Shown here in pieces: positions 41,567 through 50,157 of a DNA stretch of 64,000 nucleotides; the stretch's first letter is position 1, and the number at the start of each line of letters is the position of its first letter. Position numbers and translations under genes: made by a program. The notes under the pieces were generated by a model. The model ran no database searches, was not told the origin of the DNA, and worked only from the letters and a program-made list of their open reading frames with translations. Source of the DNA: Streptomyces sp. SAI-135 (lineage in GTDB: Bacteria > Actinomycetota > Actinomycetes > Streptomycetales > Streptomycetaceae); contig NZ_JARXYP010000002.1 of NCBI RefSeq assembly GCF_029893805.1, forward strand, positions 6,138,001 to 6,202,000. Reading direction: 5' to 3'.

Positions 41567-42412
41567 GTGAACCTGCTGCTCGCAGAGGTGGCCCAGGCCA
41601 CCCAGCGGCTGGCCGACGCCGGCGTGCCCTCGCCGCGCAACGACGCGGAGGAGCTCGCCGCGTTCGTGCACGGCGTGAAGCGGGGCGAGCTGCACTCCGT
41701 GAAGGACGCGGACTTCGACGCCCGCTACTGGGAGACCATCGCGCGCCGGGAGCAGCGCGAGCCGCTCCAGCACATCACCGGCCTCGCCTACTTCCGCTAC
41801 CTCGAACTCCAGGTGGGGCCCGGGGTGTTCGTGCCCCGGCCCGAGACCGAGTCGGTGGTCGGGTGGGCCATAGACGCCGTGCGCGCGATGGACGTCGTCG
41901 AGCCGTGCATCGTCGACCTGTGCACCGGCTCCGGCGCCATCGCGCTCGCCCTCGCCCAGGAGGTGCCGCGCTCCCGCGTGCACGCCGTGGAGCTGTCGGA
42001 GGACGCCCTCCGGTGGACCCGTAAGAACGTCGAGGGATCGCGGGTCGACCTGCGGCAGGGCAATGCGCTGGACGCCTTCCCCGACCTCGACGGCCATGTC
42101 GACCTGGTCATCTCCAACCCGCCGTACATCCCGCTCACCGAGTGGGAGTACGTCGCCCCCGAGGCCCGGGACTACGACCCCGAACTCGCCCTGTTCTCCG
42201 GCGAGGACGGCCTCGACCTCATCCGCGGTCTGGAACGCACCGCGCACCGGCTCCTGCGCCCCGGCGGTGTCGTGGTCATCGAGCACGCCGACACCCAGGG
42301 CGGCCAGGTGCCGTGGATCTTCACCGAGGAGCGGGGCTGGGCCGACGCGGCCGACCACCCCGACCTCAACAACCGCCCCCGGTTCGCGACGGCCCGCAAG
42401 GCGCTGCCGTGA
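41567..42412 (+). CDS. prmC: RF1/RF2 glutamine methyltransferase PrmC
   Basis: 281 residues. SAM-dependent N5-methylation of the GGQ glutamine. After an N-terminal helical domain, the Rossmann core shows VDLCTGSGAIALAL, HAVELSEDAL, then VISNPPYIPL, the NPPY motif that holds the glutamine amide. GTG start with CGGAGG. It lies 41 bases after prfA, the usual pairing. Its stop overlaps a tiny frame ahead of the next gene. Confidence 0.96.
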   Translation: MNLLLAEVAQATQRLADAGVPSPRNDAEELAAFVHGVKRGELHSVKDADFDARYWETIARREQREPLQHITGLAYFRYLELQVGPGVFVPRPETESVVGWAIDAVRAMDVVEPCIVDLCTGSGAIALALAQEVPRSRVHAVELSEDALRWTRKNVEGSRVDLRQGNALDAFPDLDGHVDLVISNPPYIPLTEWEYVAPEARDYDPELALFSGEDGLDLIRGLERTAHRLLRPGGVVVIEHADTQGGQVPWIFTEERGWADAADHPDLNNRPRFATARKALP

Positions 42413-42462
42413 GCACGGCCCACACTTCCATCCCGCAGTACGTGTACGAGGAGGCCCGCTAG
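42409..42462 (+). CDS. Possible 17-residue mini-gene before the threonylcarbamoyl-AMP synthase gene
   Basis: GTG at 42409 overlaps the prmC stop (GTGA). The frame reads MSTAHTSIPQYVYEEAR and ends in TAG three bases before the next ATG. It contains the GAGGAGG site of the next gene within its last codons. It may be a coupling peptide that carries ribosomes from prmC to the next gene. It may also be chance. Confidence 0.3.
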   Translation: MSTAHTSIPQYVYEEAR

Positions 42463-42464
42463 AC

Positions 42465-43112
42465 ATGGCACGGCGATACGACACCAACGACGCGACCGAC
42501 CGCACGACCGGTCTGCGCGAAGCCGCGTCCGCCGTCCGCCGTGGCGAGCTCGTGGTCCTCCCGACCGACACGGTGTACGGCATCGGCGCCGACGCGTTCT
42601 CCTCCGAGGCCGTCCACGACCTCCTGGAGGCCAAGGGCCGGGGCCGCAACATGCCCACGCCCGTGCTGATCGGTTCCCCGAACACCCTCCACGGGCTCGT
42701 CACCGACTTCTCCGAGCTGGCCTGGGAGCTCGTCGACGCCTTCTGGCCGGGCGCGCTCACGCTCGTCGCCAAGCACCAGCCGTCCCTCCAGTGGGACCTG
42801 GGCGACACGAGGGGCACGGTGGCCGTCCGGATGCCCCTGCACCCCGTCGCCATCGAGCTGCTGACCGAGGTCGGCCCCATGGCGGTCTCCTCCGCCAACC
42901 TCACCGGCCACCCCTCGCCGGAGACCTGCGACGCCGCGCAGGAGATGCTCGGCGACTCGGTCTCCGTCTACCTCGACGGCGGCCCGACCCCCGGCAACGT
43001 CCCCTCCTCGATCGTCGACGTCACCCGCGAGGTGCCCCTGCTGCTGCGCGCGGGCGCGATCTCCGCGGACGAGCTCAGGAAGGTCGTACCCGACCTCGAG
43101 GTGGCGAATTGA
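42465..43112 (+). CDS. L-threonylcarbamoyladenylate synthase (Sua5/YwlC family)
   Basis: 215 residues. It makes threonylcarbamoyl-AMP for the universal t6A37 modification of tRNAs decoding ANN codons. YrdC fold with ELVVLPTDTVYGIGADA near residue 30, FWPGALTLVAKH, and SSANLTGHPSP. It lacks the extra Sua5 C-terminal domain, as expected at this length. It is downstream of prmC. The end overlaps the next gene's TTG start. ATG 42465 uses GAGGAGG with a long spacing. Confidence 0.93.
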   Translation: MARRYDTNDATDRTTGLREAASAVRRGELVVLPTDTVYGIGADAFSSEAVHDLLEAKGRGRNMPTPVLIGSPNTLHGLVTDFSELAWELVDAFWPGALTLVAKHQPSLQWDLGDTRGTVAVRMPLHPVAIELLTEVGPMAVSSANLTGHPSPETCDAAQEMLGDSVSVYLDGGPTPGNVPSSIVDVTREVPLLLRAGAISADELRKVVPDLEVAN

Positions 43113-43780
43113 CGGCCCCTGACGCGGGGCGTGGCATATGGGACGGGGAAGAGACGCGGACCTTCACGGGTCTCCCGCGTGACAGCTTCCGCATCCTCCA
43201 CGTCAGCACCGGAAACGTCTGCCGCTCGCCGATCACCGAGCGGCTGACCCGGCATGCCCTGGCGGACCGGCTCGGCGACCCGCTGTGGGGCGGCCTGGTC
43301 GTGGAGAGCGCGGGGACCTGGGGCCACGAGGGCGCGCCCATGGAGGCCAACGCGGAGACCGTGCTCGCCGAGTTCGGCGCGGACCCCTCCGGCTTCACGG
43401 GACGGGAGCTGCTGGACGAACACGTGATCATGGCGGACCTCGTCCTGACCGCCACCCGCGACCACCGCCAGCAGGTGATCTCCATGGGGCACTCGGCGGG
43501 TCTGCGGACCTTCACCCTGAAGGAGTTCACCCGCCTGGTGAAGGCGATAGACCCGGCGACCCTGCCGCCCCTGGAGGACGGCCTGGTGATGCGCGCACGC
43601 GCCCTGGTCCGCGCGGCGGCCGCTCTACGCGGGTGGCTCCTGGCCCCGACCGCCGAGGCCGACGAGGTCTTCGACCCGTACGGCGCCCCGCTGACCTTCT
43701 TCCGCTCGATCGGCGACGAGATACACGAGGCGCTGGATCCGGTGGTCACCGCGCTCACCGGTGTACCCGCAAGGACGTAA
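43109..43780 (+). CDS. Low-molecular-weight phosphatase-like protein lacking the catalytic Cys
   Basis: 223 residues from TTG 43109. The fold is that of LMW protein tyrosine phosphatases, but the P-loop reads HVSTGNVCRSP where active enzymes have V-C-x-G-N-x-C-R-S. The nucleophilic Cys of CX5R is Ser here, while the second Cys and the Arg remain. The general-acid loop VFDPYGAP is present. The TTG overlaps the upstream stop by two bases. Loss of the nucleophile predicts weak or no phosphatase activity, perhaps a binding or regulatory role. The family call is firm, but the function is not. Confidence 0.85.
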   Translation: MTAPDAGRGIWDGEETRTFTGLPRDSFRILHVSTGNVCRSPITERLTRHALADRLGDPLWGGLVVESAGTWGHEGAPMEANAETVLAEFGADPSGFTGRELLDEHVIMADLVLTATRDHRQQVISMGHSAGLRTFTLKEFTRLVKAIDPATLPPLEDGLVMRARALVRAAAALRGWLLAPTAEADEVFDPYGAPLTFFRSIGDEIHEALDPVVTALTGVPART

Positions 43781-43849
43781 CGACCGGGCACCCCACGGGC
43801 CCCGGGCCTACATTGGACGTACGTCACCGTCGACGCCCCGGAGTCCACC

Positions 43850-45091
43850 ATGTCGGTCACCCATGCGCCCCAGACCGCCGACGTCCTCACGCGGCAGGAT
43901 CCCGAGCTGGCCGAGATCCTGCTCGGGGAGCTGGACCGGCAGTCGTCGACGCTCCAGCTCATCGCCGCCGAGAACTTCTGCTCGCCGGCCGTGCTGGCCG
44001 CCCTCGGCTCCCCGCTGGCCAACAAGTACGCCGAGGGCTATCCGGGCGCCCGGCACCACGGCGGCTGCGAGATCGTCGACGTCGCCGAACGGCTGGCCGT
44101 GGAGCGGGCGAAGGCCCTGTTCGGCGCCGACCACGCCAACGTGCAGTCCCACTCCGGCTCTTCGGCGGTCCTCGCCGCCTACGCCGCGCTGCTGCGCCCC
44201 GGCGACACCGTCCTCGCCCTGGGCCTGCCCTACGGCGGCCACCTCACCCACGGCTCGCCCGCCAACTTCTCCGGCCGCTGGTTCGACTTCGTCCCCTACG
44301 GCGTCGACGCCGAGACCGGGCTCATCGACCACGACCAGGTGCGCGCCCTCGCCCGCACCCACCGGCCCAAGGCGATCGTCTGCGGCTCCATCGCCTACCC
44401 CCGGCACATCGACCACGCCTTCTTCCGCGAGGTCGCCGACGAGGTGGGCGCGTACCTCATCGCCGACGCCGCCCACCCCATCGGGCTCGTCGCCGGAGGA
44501 GCGGCGCCCAATCCGGTGCCGTACGCCGACATCGTCTGCGCCACCACGCACAAGGTGCTGCGCGGCCCCCGGGGCGGAATGATCCTCTGCGGGAGCGAAC
44601 TGGCCGAGCGGGTCGACCGGGCCGTCTTCCCGTTCACCCAGGGCGGTGCGCAGATGCACACCATCGCCGCGAAGGCGGTCGCGTTCGGCGAGGCGGCGAC
44701 CCCGGCGTTCGGCGCGTACGCCCATCAGGTGATCGCCAACGCGAAGGTCCTCGCCGCCGCCCTGGCCGACGAGGGTCTCGTGGTCACCACCGGCGGGACC
44801 GACACCCACCTCGTGACGGCCGACCCGGCGCCCCTCGGCGTCGACGGGCGCACGGCGCGGGGACGGCTCGCGGCCGCGGGGATGGTGCTCGACTGCTGTG
44901 CGCTGCCTCACGCCGACAGCCGCGGACTGCGCCTGGGGACGGCCGCCGTCACCACCCAGGGCATGGCCGAGAAGGAGATGGAGCGGATCGCCGCCCTGCT
45001 CGCGGGGGTGGTGCGGGGCGAGGCCGAGAGCGCCCGGGCACGTGAAGAAGTGCGGGACCTGGTCGGCGGATTTCCGCCGTATCCGGCCTGA
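43850..45091 (+). CDS. glyA: Serine hydroxymethyltransferase-like enzyme, divergent
   Basis: 413 residues. PLP enzyme that normally interconverts serine and glycine with tetrahydrofolate. The PLP Lys is in ATTHKVLRGPRGG, QLIAAENF is near the N-terminus, and the DAAHPIGLVA region holds the cofactor Asp and the stacking His. Differences from standard GlyA: GYPGARHHGGCE instead of the usual GYPGKRYYGGCE, so two conserved Tyr are His. This may be a specialised paralogue with changed substrate. Neighbours are a phosphatase relative and a sugar-phosphate transferase. ATG with CGGAG upstream. Confidence 0.85.
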   Translation: MSVTHAPQTADVLTRQDPELAEILLGELDRQSSTLQLIAAENFCSPAVLAALGSPLANKYAEGYPGARHHGGCEIVDVAERLAVERAKALFGADHANVQSHSGSSAVLAAYAALLRPGDTVLALGLPYGGHLTHGSPANFSGRWFDFVPYGVDAETGLIDHDQVRALARTHRPKAIVCGSIAYPRHIDHAFFREVADEVGAYLIADAAHPIGLVAGGAAPNPVPYADIVCATTHKVLRGPRGGMILCGSELAERVDRAVFPFTQGGAQMHTIAAKAVAFGEAATPAFGAYAHQVIANAKVLAAALADEGLVVTTGGTDTHLVTADPAPLGVDGRTARGRLAAAGMVLDCCALPHADSRGLRLGTAAVTTQGMAEKEMERIAALLAGVVRGEAESARAREEVRDLVGGFPPYPA

Positions 45092-45220
45092 GCGAGGGTA
45101 TCCGCACCTGCGGGCACAGCCGCACGTGCAACCATCGGCTCTACCCGGAAGTCCACAACCATATGCGTGCGTCGCTAGGGTGTGGGGCTGAGATGGCCAG
45201 CGAGACCTGTGGGGAAGCCT

Positions 45221-46549
45221 GTGCGTGAATACCTGCTGACGCTCTGCATCACGGCCGCGGTGACGTATCTGCTGACAGGGCCGGTACGGAAGTTCGCGAT
45301 CGTGGCCGGAGCGATGCCGGAGATCAGGGCCCGTGACGTGCACCGGGAACCGACTCCGAGGCTCGGCGGTATCGCCATGTTCTTCGGACTGTGCGCGGGC
45401 CTGCTGGTCGCCGACCACCTGACCAACCTCAGCGAGGTCTTCGAGAAGTCCAACGAACCGCGCGCGCTGCTCTCCGGGGCCGCGCTGATCTGGCTGATCG
45501 GCGTCCTGGACGACAAGTTCGAGATCGACGCCCTGATCAAGCTGGGCGGCCAGATGATCGCCGCGGGCGTGATGGTCATGCAGGGTCTGACGATCCTGTG
45601 GCTGCCCATCCCCAGCGTCGGCTCGGTCGCGCTGACCCAGTGGCAGGGCACCCTGCTGACGGTCGCGCTCGTCGTCATCACCATCAACGCGGTGAACTTC
45701 GTCGACGGCCTCGACGGCCTCGCGGCCGGCATGGTCTGCATCGCGGCGGCGGCGTTCTTCCTGTACGCCTACCGGATCTGGTACTCGTACGGCATCGAGG
45801 CGGCCGCCCCGGCGACGCTCTTCTCGGCGATCCTGATGGGCATGTGCATCGGCTTCCTGCCGCACAACATGCACCCCGCGCGGATCTTCATGGGCGACTC
45901 CGGCTCGATGCTCATCGGCCTGGTGCTGGCCGCGGGCGCGATCTCCATCACCGGGCAGATCGACCCGGACGCCCTGAAGCTGTTCGCCGGGTCGGAGAAG
46001 GCGGCCGTGCACCAGACGGTTCCCGTCTACATCCCGCTGCTGCTGCCGCTGACCATCATCGCGGTGCCGGCCGCCGACCTGATCTCGGCCATCGTGCGCC
46101 GCACCTGGCGCGGCCAGTCGCCGTTCGCCGCCGACCGCGGGCACCTGCACCACCGGCTCCTGGAGATCGGGCACTCGCACAGCAGGGCCGTGTGGATCAT
46201 GTACTTCTGGTCGGCACTGATCGCGTTCGGCTCGCTGGCCTACTCGGTCAACTCCGCGTCCATGTGGATCGTGCTCGGCGTGGTGTTCCTCAGCGCGATC
46301 GGGCTCGTCCTGCTCCTGCTGCCGCGCTTCACCCCGCGGGTGCCGATGTGGGCCCAGCACATCGTGCCGCCGCGCTACCGCCGCCGCAGGCGTGCGGTGG
46401 TCGCGGAGCCCGTGGAGGTGGAACAGCGCGCCCCGGTCGCCGTGGGAGTGGCGGGTGTCAACGGCGCGACCGCGCTGAGCGCCCGGTCGCAGCGTGCCCG
46501 AGAGGCGCAAGGCCGAGACGTCGCGCTGACGCCCAAGGTAAGAATCTGA
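45221..46549 (+). CDS. Undecaprenyl-phosphate N-acetylglucosaminyl 1-phosphate transferase (WecA/TagO type)
   Basis: 442 residues from GTG 45221, GGGGAAG upstream. About eleven membrane helices. Active-site loops: REPTPRLGGIAM (RPTPRGGG-like), ALIWLIGVLDDKFEI with the catalytic DD, NFVDGLDGLAAG, FMGDSGSM, and the HLHHRLLEIGH His motif. It transfers HexNAc-1-phosphate to the lipid carrier as the first step of teichoic acid-type or other wall polymers, which an LCP enzyme (38888-39994) can attach. A Pro/Arg-rich C-terminal tail of about 80 residues is cytoplasmic. It is not MraY, which lies in the dcw cluster elsewhere. Confidence 0.93.
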   Translation: MREYLLTLCITAAVTYLLTGPVRKFAIVAGAMPEIRARDVHREPTPRLGGIAMFFGLCAGLLVADHLTNLSEVFEKSNEPRALLSGAALIWLIGVLDDKFEIDALIKLGGQMIAAGVMVMQGLTILWLPIPSVGSVALTQWQGTLLTVALVVITINAVNFVDGLDGLAAGMVCIAAAAFFLYAYRIWYSYGIEAAAPATLFSAILMGMCIGFLPHNMHPARIFMGDSGSMLIGLVLAAGAISITGQIDPDALKLFAGSEKAAVHQTVPVYIPLLLPLTIIAVPAADLISAIVRRTWRGQSPFAADRGHLHHRLLEIGHSHSRAVWIMYFWSALIAFGSLAYSVNSASMWIVLGVVFLSAIGLVLLLLPRFTPRVPMWAQHIVPPRYRRRRRAVVAEPVEVEQRAPVAVGVAGVNGATALSARSQRAREAQGRDVALTPKVRI

Positions 46550-46836
46550 CTAAAGCATTGCCAACGCGTGGGAGTTCGGCGGGGTGACAAATCGCCCTTA
46601 TACCAGACAACTCGACCGGGTTTCTGCACAGACGCGCAGCTTCACTCTCATGTGTGACAGTGGGCACACCATCTAGGTAAAGACCGCATCAAATAGTTTG
46701 TGATACGGTTCACGAGAACCCGGGACGGAGCCGAAGGACCGTAGTGCGACGGTCCCTTGGCGTGAGGGTCACTCTCAGCCCGGGACTACGCTCGTCCATG
46801 ACGACACACCCCCCCTTTGAAAGCGGAGTTGCCGCC

Positions 46837-47268
46837 ATGCCGTCCAACGACGTCCGGATCCTGGCCCAGGCCGCCGTGCCCACGGCTGCCGTCGGCGCTG
46901 TCGCCGCCGTCGTCAGTGGTGTGGTCGCCGGTGGCAAGGGCGCGGTCGGGGCGGGAGTGGCGACGCTGGTCGTGATCCTCTTCATGGGAATCGGCCTCTA
47001 CGTCCTGCAGCGCACTGCCAAATCGCTTCCGCACCTCTTCCAGGCGATGGGCCTGATGCTCTACACGGCTCAGATCCTGCTGCTGTTCGTCTTCGTCGCG
47101 GTGTTCAAGAACACCACGCTGTTCCACCCCAAGGCTTTCGCTCTCACGCTCGTCGTCGGCACCCTGACCTGGATCGCCGCACAGACACGCGCCCACATGA
47201 AGTCCAAGATCCTCTACGTCGAACCCGATTCGGGCACCAAGCCCGAAAAAACGGGGCACTCGTCGTGA
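46837..47268 (+). CDS. atpI: ATP synthase protein I-like membrane protein
   Basis: 143 residues from ATG 46837, GCGGAG eight bases upstream. Four hydrophobic stretches with short loops, the plan of AtpI/UncI proteins that open atp operons and aid c-ring assembly. Sequence conservation of AtpI is low, so the call leans on its position just before atpB. A longer ATG at 46798 is possible. The 287 bases upstream are AT-rich and must hold the operon promoter, which I could not define. Confidence 0.85.
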   Translation: MPSNDVRILAQAAVPTAAVGAVAAVVSGVVAGGKGAVGAGVATLVVILFMGIGLYVLQRTAKSLPHLFQAMGLMLYTAQILLLFVFVAVFKNTTLFHPKAFALTLVVGTLTWIAAQTRAHMKSKILYVEPDSGTKPEKTGHSS

Positions 47269-47493
47269 GAGGTAGGGCCGGGATAAATGCGACTGAGAGA
47301 CCCTGCTATCGTCCGGTGCCAACTGCGGCATCGCGGGCGCGGGCATCCGAGCTGACGCCTGCTCGAACGCGAGGCTCGATGCCCCCCGGCCGCCCCCACA
47401 TCCGTTACACCAGTCCCGTGCCGAACTGCGGCCTACCGCCGCGCCGACACAACGAGGTTGCCGTACCTATGCGCCACGACGAAGGAGCCCGCG

Positions 47494-48318
47494 GTGAGTG
47501 CTGACCCGACGCAGACGCTCGCCTTCGAGACCGACTGCCACCTGTTCGACGGGTGTGGCTTCCCGGCTCCCGGCCTGCACTCGTTCATGTTCGAGCCCCT
47601 GTGGGGCGACGCGGACGGCAACGGCCTCTACTTCAACAAGCCGATGCTGCTGGCCCTGCTCGGCTCGATCATCATCGTGGGCTTCTTCTGGGCCGCCTTC
47701 GCCCGCCCGAAGGTCGTCCCCGGCAAGCTCCAGATGATCGCCGAGGCCGGCTACGACTTCGTCCGCCGCGGCGTCGTCTACGAGACGATCGGCAAGAAGG
47801 AGGGCGAGAAGTACGTACCGCTCGCCGTCTCGCTGTTCTTCTTCATCTGGATGCTCAACCTGTGGTCGATCATCCCGGTGGCCTCCTTCCCGGTGACGTC
47901 GATCATCGCCTACCCGGCAGTGCTGGCCGCGATCGTCTACATCACCTGGGTCTCGCTGACCTTCAAGCGGCACGGCTTCGTCGGTTTCTTCAAGAACGTG
48001 ACGGGCTACGACAAGTCGCTCGGCGCCGTGCTGCCGCTCGCCATGGTCATCGAGTTCTTCTCGAACCTGCTGGTCCGTCCGTTCACGCACGCCGTGCGAC
48101 TCTTCGCGAACATGTTCGCCGGTCACACCCTGCTGCTGCTCTTCACGATCGCCAGCTGGTACATGCTGAACGGCATCGGCATCGCCTACTCCGGCGTCTC
48201 GTTCGTGATGGTCATCGTGATGACGGCCTTCGAGCTCTTCATCCAGGCGGTCCAGGCGTACGTCTTCGTCCTCCTGACCTGCACCTACATCCAGGGCGCG
48301 CTCGCCGAGCACCACTGA
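47494..48318 (+). CDS. atpB: ATP synthase Fo subunit a
   Basis: 274 residues from GTG 47494, GAAGGAG upstream. Six or so helices. AVRLFANMFAGH carries the essential Arg of the proton half-channels, and ELFIQAVQAYVFVLLTCTYI closes the protein. It forms the stator channel next to the c ring. It is the first structural gene after atpI. Confidence 0.96.
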   Translation: MSADPTQTLAFETDCHLFDGCGFPAPGLHSFMFEPLWGDADGNGLYFNKPMLLALLGSIIIVGFFWAAFARPKVVPGKLQMIAEAGYDFVRRGVVYETIGKKEGEKYVPLAVSLFFFIWMLNLWSIIPVASFPVTSIIAYPAVLAAIVYITWVSLTFKRHGFVGFFKNVTGYDKSLGAVLPLAMVIEFFSNLLVRPFTHAVRLFANMFAGHTLLLLFTIASWYMLNGIGIAYSGVSFVMVIVMTAFELFIQAVQAYVFVLLTCTYIQGALAEHH

Positions 48319-48395
48319 GCACCGCCCCCGCCACACCCCCAGAGACATCCGGTGGCCAACCCCCACCGGTCACTGAAAGAGAAGGAAGAACCGGC

Positions 48396-48626
48396 ATGTC
48401 CGCTCTCCAGACCCTCGCTGCGGTCGAAGGCAACCTCGGCTCCATCGGTTACGGCCTCGCCGCGATCGGCCCGGGCGTCGGCGTCGGCATCATCTTCGGC
48501 AACGGCACCCAGGCTCTCGCCCGCCAGCCCGAGGCGGCCGGCCTCATCCGCGGTAACCAGATCCTCGGCTTCGCGTTCTGTGAGGCGCTGGCCCTCATCG
48601 GCCTCGTCATGCCGTTCGTCTACTAA
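48396..48626 (+). CDS. atpE: ATP synthase Fo subunit c
   Basis: 76 residues, hairpin of two helices. The loop ALARQPE is universal, and the proton-binding Glu lies in FAFCEALALIGLV of helix 2. It builds the rotor ring. ATG 48396 follows GAAGGAAG. Spacing to neighbours is short, in line with one operon. Confidence 0.97.
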   Translation: MSALQTLAAVEGNLGSIGYGLAAIGPGVGVGIIFGNGTQALARQPEAAGLIRGNQILGFAFCEALALIGLVMPFVY

Positions 48627-48668
48627 GACGAACCACGACGACAGCCCCATTCGACGAAAGGCACTGAT

Positions 48669-49220
48669 GTGAACCACGCACTGGTTCAGCTGGCGGCCGA
48701 GGCGGAGAAGGAGAATCCCCTCATTCCGCCGTGGCCGGAGCTCGTCATCGGCCTGATCGCCTTCGTCATCGTCTTCGGCTTCCTCGCCAAGAAGCTCCTC
48801 CCGACCATCAACAAGGTCCTGGAAGAGCGTCGCGAGGCCATCGAGGGCGGTATCGAGAAGGCCGAGGCCGCTCAGACCGAGGCCCAGAGCGTCCTTGAGC
48901 AGTACAAGGCACAGCTCGCCGAGGCCCGCCACGAGGCCGCGCGCCTGCGCCAGGAGGCTCAGGAGCAGGGCGCCACGCTCATCGCCGAGATGCGCGCGGA
49001 AGGCCAGCGGCAGCGCGAGGAGATCGTCGCCGCCGGTCACGCGCAGATCGAGGCCGACCGCAAGGCCGCCGCGTCCGCGCTGCGCCAGGACGTCGGCAAG
49101 CTCGCCACCGACCTGGCAGGCAAGCTCGTCGGCGAGTCCCTCGAGGACCACGCCCGGCAGAGCCGCGTGATCGACCGCTTCCTCGACGATCTCGAGGAGA
49201 AGGCCGAGGCCGCGCGATGA
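48669..49220 (+). CDS. atpF: ATP synthase Fo subunit b
   Basis: 183 residues. One N-terminal membrane helix (about 22-42) and a long charged coiled coil of Ala/Glu/Gln/Arg that forms the peripheral stalk. GTG at 48669 with AAAGG upstream. ATGA overlap with atpH. Confidence 0.96.
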   Translation: MNHALVQLAAEAEKENPLIPPWPELVIGLIAFVIVFGFLAKKLLPTINKVLEERREAIEGGIEKAEAAQTEAQSVLEQYKAQLAEARHEAARLRQEAQEQGATLIAEMRAEGQRQREEIVAAGHAQIEADRKAAASALRQDVGKLATDLAGKLVGESLEDHARQSRVIDRFLDDLEEKAEAAR

Positions 49221-50032
49221 ACGGAGCGAGCCGCGAGGCCCTGGCAGCCGCACGCGAGCGTCTCGACGCGCTGACGGACAACACGTCCGTGGACGCCGGC
49301 TCGCTCGCCGACGAGCTGGCCGCCGTCACCGCGCTGCTCGACCGCGAGGTGTCGCTGCGTCGGGTCCTGACCGACCCGGCGCAGGCCGGCGAGGCCAAGG
49401 CCGAACTGGCCCAGCGTCTGATCGGTACGCAGGTCGGCGGCGCCGCCGCGGACCTCGTCGCCGGCATGGTGCGCTCGCGCTGGTCGCAGTCGCGCGACCT
49501 GGTGGACGCGCTGGAGCAGCTGGCGAGCATCGCCGACCTCACCGCCGCGCAGCAGCGGGGCAAGCTCGACAACGTCGAGGACGAGCTGTTCCGGTTCGGC
49601 CGGATCGTCTCCTCCACCACCGAGCTGCGCGCCGCGCTGACCAACCGCGCCGCAACGGCCGAGGCCAAGCGCGAGCTGCTCCGCAGCCTGCTCGGCGGCC
49701 GCGCCGATGCGACGACCGAGCGTCTGGTGACGCGCCTTGTGGCCGCGCCCCGGGGACGTAGCCTGGAGGCGGGACTGGAGTCCCTGTCCAAGCTCGCCGC
49801 CGAGCGCCGGGACCGCATGGTGGCCGTCGTCACCTCGGCGGTTCCGCTGAGCGACCAGCAGAAGCTGCGTCTGGGCGGTGCCCTGGCGAAGCTCTACGGC
49901 CGCCAGATGCACCTCAACCTGGACGTGGACCCCGAGGTCCTCGGCGGGATCCGGGTGCAGGTCGGTGACGACGTCATCAACGGCTCGATCGCGGACCGCA
50001 TCGAGGACGCCGGCCGCCGCCTGGCGGGCTAG
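49217..50032 (+). CDS. atpH: ATP synthase F1 subunit delta
   Basis: 271 residues, longer than the 180 of E. coli, as usual in actinobacteria. The delta (OSCP) fold ends in LNLDVDPEVLGGIRVQVGDDVINGSIADRI, the conserved signature. The first 90 residues are helical. It links the b stalk to the top of F1. Overlaps atpF. Confidence 0.95.
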   Translation: MNGASREALAAARERLDALTDNTSVDAGSLADELAAVTALLDREVSLRRVLTDPAQAGEAKAELAQRLIGTQVGGAAADLVAGMVRSRWSQSRDLVDALEQLASIADLTAAQQRGKLDNVEDELFRFGRIVSSTTELRAALTNRAATAEAKRELLRSLLGGRADATTERLVTRLVAAPRGRSLEAGLESLSKLAAERRDRMVAVVTSAVPLSDQQKLRLGGALAKLYGRQMHLNLDVDPEVLGGIRVQVGDDVINGSIADRIEDAGRRLAG

Positions 50033-50157
50033 CAGCAACTTCATAGCAGTACGTACGGACGACGGCCCTGGTTGGGCCGTACATGAAGAATCCTGGGGGT
50101 CGCCCCCAGACCCCCAAAGTGAAACTTCGGGCCCAACAAGGAGAGCAGGGAACCCAG

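Noticed and set aside
43808..46510. 900-codon minus-strand frame opposite glyA and the WecA/TagO gene
   Set aside because: Shadow of real genes, no domain.
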